Shown here: in pieces, positions 61,049-64,000 of the stretch | Position numbering within the stretch: the first letter of the stretch is position 1 | Layout: each line of letters starts with the position of its first letter | Assembly: GCA_024400545.1 (NCBI GenBank) | Contig: JAKSMO010000002.1 | Span: 48,419-112,418 of the forward strand | Length of the DNA: 64,000 bases | Reading direction: 5' to 3' | Origin: Bacteroidales bacterium | Lineage (GTDB): Bacteria; Bacteroidota; Bacteroidia; Bacteroidales; P3 | Notes under the pieces: generated by a model | Told to the model about the DNA's origin: nothing | What the model saw: the letters and a program-made list of their open reading frames with translations, nothing else | Databases searched by the model: none | Made by a program: the position numbers and the translations under genes

Positions 61049-62845
61049 TTATTTTCTCTTGCCTTTAGTGGTGGTGTTTGGGTTTGGAACCAATGCCCAG
61101 CTACCCGTAGTTTCATTTTTGCGTTTTGCATTAAAGGCTAGGCGGACGGTGAAGTATGCGTGCATAGAGTATCCCCAATCATCTCTATCTCTGAGCTGTT
61201 GGCCAGCATGGAAGTATTTGCCGTATCCGCTGACTCCGAATTCTGTCGATTCAGCGTATTCAGGCCAAAATTGTCTCGCCTCGTGGTAATTTACAGAATA
61301 ATCGCTAGCCCAGTAACATCCACCATAGCCTTGATATATATTACCCATAGTGCCAATATGCTGACCAGCTGCGGGAAGAAATGTACCCTGACTCAGTAAG
61401 GTGTTGTATTCTGCAGTTGTAATAGCGTTGGATTGAATATACATGGTTTCATATGGCTCCCCTGTCACATCAACTTCTCTCTCAATATATGATGCGTTGC
61501 CTAAAGTGATATTATTGGGATTAGTCCAACCATCGGGGAAAATGAAGAATCCATGGGTTATTTCGTCACCATTGACAACACTAACCATGAAGTGCAAGGA
61601 CAATGCGTTTGGTCTGCCGTACATCAGGTAGTCCCATTCCTCGGAACTAAGTGTACGCCAACGATAGTCAAGTTCTTTGTACTGCATATAGCTTGTTCCT
61701 GGATGTAAAGTCCATCCCCAGTCTCTGAAATCACCAAGTATGGTGAAATTTTCAGCTTCGTTAACTACCCACATATCATCTTCGTCAGTTGTCATTCCGG
61801 ATTTGCCAAAGCCGTTTCCATCAACGCTGCGAGCAAAAAAGTCATAAACATTATTTGTATTGTTGCTGATAAATCCTTGGGTTTCTGCGTTTCGCCAAGT
61901 GTCATTGTTGCACAACAGGTTGCCTTTTGCGAAATCAACCTGCAGGGTAGGTGATACGGAGTAGAAGTCGGGACTTGGGGGTTCGGGAGTGGCTGTCCAA
62001 TGCTCTCTAGCGGGGGTTATGTGAGTTAAATCAATTGTATGAACCTGACTGCGGCTGATCGTGATGGATTGGGTGCTTTTAACCTCAAGGTATTTGCCTT
62101 CAGATTCGGTGGTGTAGAATTGGAATGCCAAAGTGGTGTAGTTGGCAGCAGGAAGATAGATATAGATGTACTCGTTGTCGTCACCATTGAGGCTGATGGA
62201 GTTTTCAAAGTTCATGGTGATTTCATCGGGGCCATCTACGGGGTGCAGATATTGTTGCTCAGTTCCACCATTCCGAATGTCGAAGATACCAGAAATCTGC
62301 TGGTTTGCCCAAACCATAACCTTGGTAACATCAACGTGTAAGTCAGTAGATGCATATTTGGGCATCTTGATGCGCAAAATGCCGCAGAGGTTTTTAAATG
62401 CCAATTCAGATTCTCCGCTACTAGCCGTGGCATACATGGGGTACTTGATGACATTGTGGTTTTTGTAGTTCTGGATGGAAGGAATCTGAATCTGAGCCTG
62501 ATGGTGGAAGTATTCGGCAGGATAGCCAGCATTTACGGCTTCACCATGCAGAGCGGAGCAGTCCCCCTGTCCTTCCAAGTGAAAAACGGCATTGTCTGTG
62601 TTGTTGTCATCAGTGATAAAAGTGAAGGCCATGCCATCTGATGCTCTGAAAATGGTAATTTCATCGCCTCTCTCCCATACTACGGGGTGCGATACATTGA
62701 AATTATCCAAACGCTCCACGCTGGTCTTAGCGGTAGCACGCTCAATGGTAGCAGTATATTTGATTTCGGACTGGTCTTTCTGACACGAGGTCATGCCCAA
62801 GGCAAGCAGGGTTGCTGCTGCGAAAAATAAAAAAACTTTCTTCAT
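61049..62845 (-). CDS. Fimbrillin-family surface lipoprotein
   Basis: The 598-residue precursor has a lipoprotein signal peptide with lipobox MTSC (Cys21). Residues 25-280 follow the fimbrillin-like N-terminal pattern (VVWERGDEITIFRASDGMAF, FKNLCGILRIKM, YIYIYLPAANYTTLAFQFYT in two parts). The C-terminal half is a separate domain (WRTLSSEEWDYLMYGRPNA, YFTVRLAFNAKRKN at the end) resembling the domain appended to many Bacteroidales surface lipoproteins. It is probably an outer-membrane-anchored, surface-exposed structural protein. It follows a small GFAGSG protein gene by 23 bp, like the lipoprotein at 407-2305. Confidence 0.8.
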   Translation of the reverse strand: MKKVFLFFAAATLLALGMTSCQKDQSEIKYTATIERATAKTSVERLDNFNVSHPVVWERGDEITIFRASDGMAFTFITDDNNTDNAVFHLEGQGDCSALHGEAVNAGYPAEYFHHQAQIQIPSIQNYKNHNVIKYPMYATASSGESELAFKNLCGILRIKMPKYASTDLHVDVTKVMVWANQQISGIFDIRNGGTEQQYLHPVDGPDEITMNFENSISLNGDDNEYIYIYLPAANYTTLAFQFYTTESEGKYLEVKSTQSITISRSQVHTIDLTHITPAREHWTATPEPPSPDFYSVSPTLQVDFAKGNLLCNNDTWRNAETQGFISNNTNNVYDFFARSVDGNGFGKSGMTTDEDDMWVVNEAENFTILGDFRDWGWTLHPGTSYMQYKELDYRWRTLSSEEWDYLMYGRPNALSLHFMVSVVNGDEITHGFFIFPDGWTNPNNITLGNASYIEREVDVTGEPYETMYIQSNAITTAEYNTLLSQGTFLPAAGQHIGTMGNIYQGYGGCYWASDYSVNYHEARQFWPEYAESTEFGVSGYGKYFHAGQQLRDRDDWGYSMHAYFTVRLAFNAKRKNETTGSWALVPNPNTTTKGKRK

Positions 62846-62868
62846 TATGTCGGATTGTTTGGGGTTAA

Positions 62869-63066
62869 TTATTGTTGGCCACCACCCATGAGTTGATGGT
62901 TAAAGTAGCTACCGTCATAACTAGTACCTTCGGTGACATTCTCCATTGAGAAAGGATGGTTGTGGATGATGTTGCCGGATCCGGCGAATCCTTGTTCAAC
63001 TTTAAACTCCACAGAGCGGACCACGGGTTCCTGGTAGGCCTGTTTTTGGGGTGTTAAGTTCTTCAT
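62869..63066 (-). CDS. Small GFAGSG-motif protein, unknown function
   Basis: The 65-residue protein starts MKNLTPQKQAYQEPVV and carries VEQGFAGSG in the middle, then a polar Asn/His/Ser/Gly-rich tail. The layout and motif match the protein at 2351-2545, and both lie directly ahead of a fimbrillin-like lipoprotein gene. No signal peptide or known domain is visible. The leader upstream (to 63443) is unusually long and structured, so expression may be controlled at that level. Confidence 0.65.
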   Translation of the reverse strand: MKNLTPQKQAYQEPVVRSVEFKVEQGFAGSGNIIHNHPFSMENVTEGTSYDGSYFNHQLMGGGQQ

Positions 63067-63435
63067 TTCTTTTCTGTTCTTGTTTTTGTTAGTTTTGTTA
63101 TTAATTTATTTTAATTTCTTAATTCGAGGGCCATACGTTTACCACCAGTCGTTGGGGCCAGTGTCGGTAAAAATAAGTTGGCCCACAGGCCGGGAGGCAT
63201 AGCTTAGGCTAAAAGACTAGCATGCCTCCGTGTTGCCATAGGGCCGTAAAAACGATGAACAAATTGTAACAAAACATCCTCGCTGCATCCCATTTCTGGG
63301 CGCAAGGAGGATGTTTTTTGAGCAAAAAACGCTAATTTTACCTCTACACAGGCAGCGGTCTGTTTTATAGGGGGGGGGTGAAAATCAGCAAGTTATGCAT
63401 TAGTGTACGTGTTGATCTATTATCGAAATTTTTTG
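63067..63435 (-). promoter_or_regulatory. Long structured leader of the fimbrillin operon
   Basis: Between the promoter at 63436-63443 and the first ATG lie about 370 nt. They contain a hairpin with arms at 63193-63200 and 63222-63229 (GGAGGCAT/ATGCCTCC), a terminator-like stem at 63273-63315 (AACATCCT/AGGATGTT, A/T runs on both sides) and a G9 run. This could be an attenuator or regulatory leader. I recognise no known riboswitch class. Confidence 0.45.
63370..63378. repeat. Second G9 homopolymer, in the fimbrillin leader
   Basis: Nine consecutive G on the plus strand lie between the promoter box and the leader hairpins. Its length could alter leader folding. Confidence 0.75.
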
Positions 63436-63443
63436 CAAAGATA
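63436..63443 (-). promoter_or_regulatory. Bacteroidota -7 promoter box
   Basis: The minus strand reads TATCTTTGCAAAAAA, 370 bp before the small GFAGSG gene. No closer TAnnTTTG box was noticed. Confidence 0.65.
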
Positions 63444-63524
63444 CACATTTTTTTCGATTCAATCAATATTTATGTAAAAAAAAGTTAACACATAGGCATT
63501 TTTTTTCGCCCAATGGGGTTAGCG

Positions 63525-63680
63525 AGTGGAAAGCTGAAAGTGAAAAGTGGAAAGTTTGCTGCCGCACCCGGCAACTTTCAACTTTCAGTTTTCCACTTTC
63601 AACTTTCCACTCGAATAAGCTTTCAGTTTTCCACTTTCAACTCGATCGCCGCCCCCGGAACTCTACAATCTACAATCTTC
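63525..63680. repeat. Composite heptad-repeat region
   Basis: GTGGAAA-type units, the connector GCTGCCGCACCCGG, TTTCCAC units and TCTACAA units follow one another as in the other composite regions. Confidence 0.85.
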
Positions 63681-63891
63681 GGCGCAGAAGGTGGCAACAT
63701 ACACGCATGATATTTTTAAAAGAAAACCTGTTGGCAGCCCTGCTTTGAGGCAGGGCGGAAGCTGGCGTTGCGCTTGCCGTGCGGGAAAGCACCCTTGCGG
63801 GATGCTCTCCCACCCGCCAACCCCACCACCAGCGGCAAGCCTTTGGTGGCTTGCCTGCCATCAGCGAAAACTTTCGAAAATATCGCTCCCT

Positions 63892-64000
63892 TCGGTCGCA
63901 AAAATGAAATACGATTTGACGATCAATGCCTTGCGCCAAATGTAGGAAAGAAGTCATTCTTGTTTTTGCTCACGATAGTGAGCGATATTTTTGCGACCGA
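63892..64000. repeat. Inverted repeat at the window edge
   Basis: TCGGTCGCAAAAAT at 63892-63905 is repeated inverted at 63987-64000, the last bases of the window. A small GCTCAC/GTGAGC hairpin lies at 63968-63983. The open frames in 63670-63960 look non-coding; what lies beyond is unknown. Confidence 0.5.

Noticed and set aside
63067-63435. Fimbrillin leader as a known riboswitch
   Set aside because: I could not match the hairpins to cobalamin, TPP, fluoride or other common classes.
63670-63957. Overlapping ORFs at the right window edge
   Set aside because: Both strands give proline/serine/cysteine-rich products without any motif; the DNA shows inverted repeats instead.

Overview
The window comes from a Bacteroidales chromosome (phylum Bacteroidota). 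The evidence is the promoter signature TAnnTTTG (often TATCTTTGCA) ahead of many genes, proteins with type IX secretion sorting tails, fimbrillin-type lipoproteins, BspA-like leucine-rich repeat proteins, a C10 peptidase and families largely restricted to Bacteroidota (DUF4831, DUF6266-like, BT4734/DUF3987). No genus can be fixed from the sequence alone. Housekeeping genes are GC-rich, while the block at about 10.6-18.8 kb is clearly AT-rich and looks acquired.

Layout. 0-7 kb: end of an O-methyltransferase gene, a fimbrillin/GLUG lipoprotein with a small GFAGSG protein ahead of it, a secreted C10 protease and a DUF6266-like protein. 7-8.4 kb: non-coding DNA full of repeats. 8.4-10.3 kb: a two-gene AAA ATPase plus Cys-rich protein unit. 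10.6-18.8 kb: the most notable locus, an overlapping operon of small ORFs, a NurA-like nuclease, a HerA-like translocase, a GHKL (Hsp90/MutL-type) ATPase, a radical SAM protein and an unknown protein, closed by a strong terminator. The first ORF of this operon is interrupted by a G9 tract. 19-23 kb: a phage-like set (BRO-N/KilAC antirepressor, two small unknown proteins, BT4734-DUF3987 protein). 23-25 kb: three diverged five-cysteine lipoproteins around a MauE/thioredoxin fusion. 25-31 kb: flippase, BspA-like proteins, sugar enzymes. 31-57 kb: mostly housekeeping genes (kdsA, serS, rnz, secA, mfd, tRNA-Asn, transporters, lipoproteins). 57-60 kb: a PaeR7I/XhoI-type restriction-modification pair. 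61-63 kb: a second GFAGSG small protein plus fimbrillin lipoprotein, ahead of which lies a long structured leader.

Three loci therefore look like genome defence: the ATPase pair, the NurA-HerA-GHKL-radical SAM operon and the restriction-modification pair. The last is bracketed by 148-bp direct repeats. A larger degenerate element, containing a long AT palindrome, occurs beside the first and last loci in opposite orientations.

A second theme is intergenic DNA built from 7-bp-period repeats of four sequence types (GTGGAAA, TCTACAA, AATTCAC, AGAGTTA), several of them joined by a GC-rich connector close to GCTGCCGCACCCGG. Several tracts begin exactly at the stop codon of the preceding gene. All family calls are made by reading motifs; no database search was possible.
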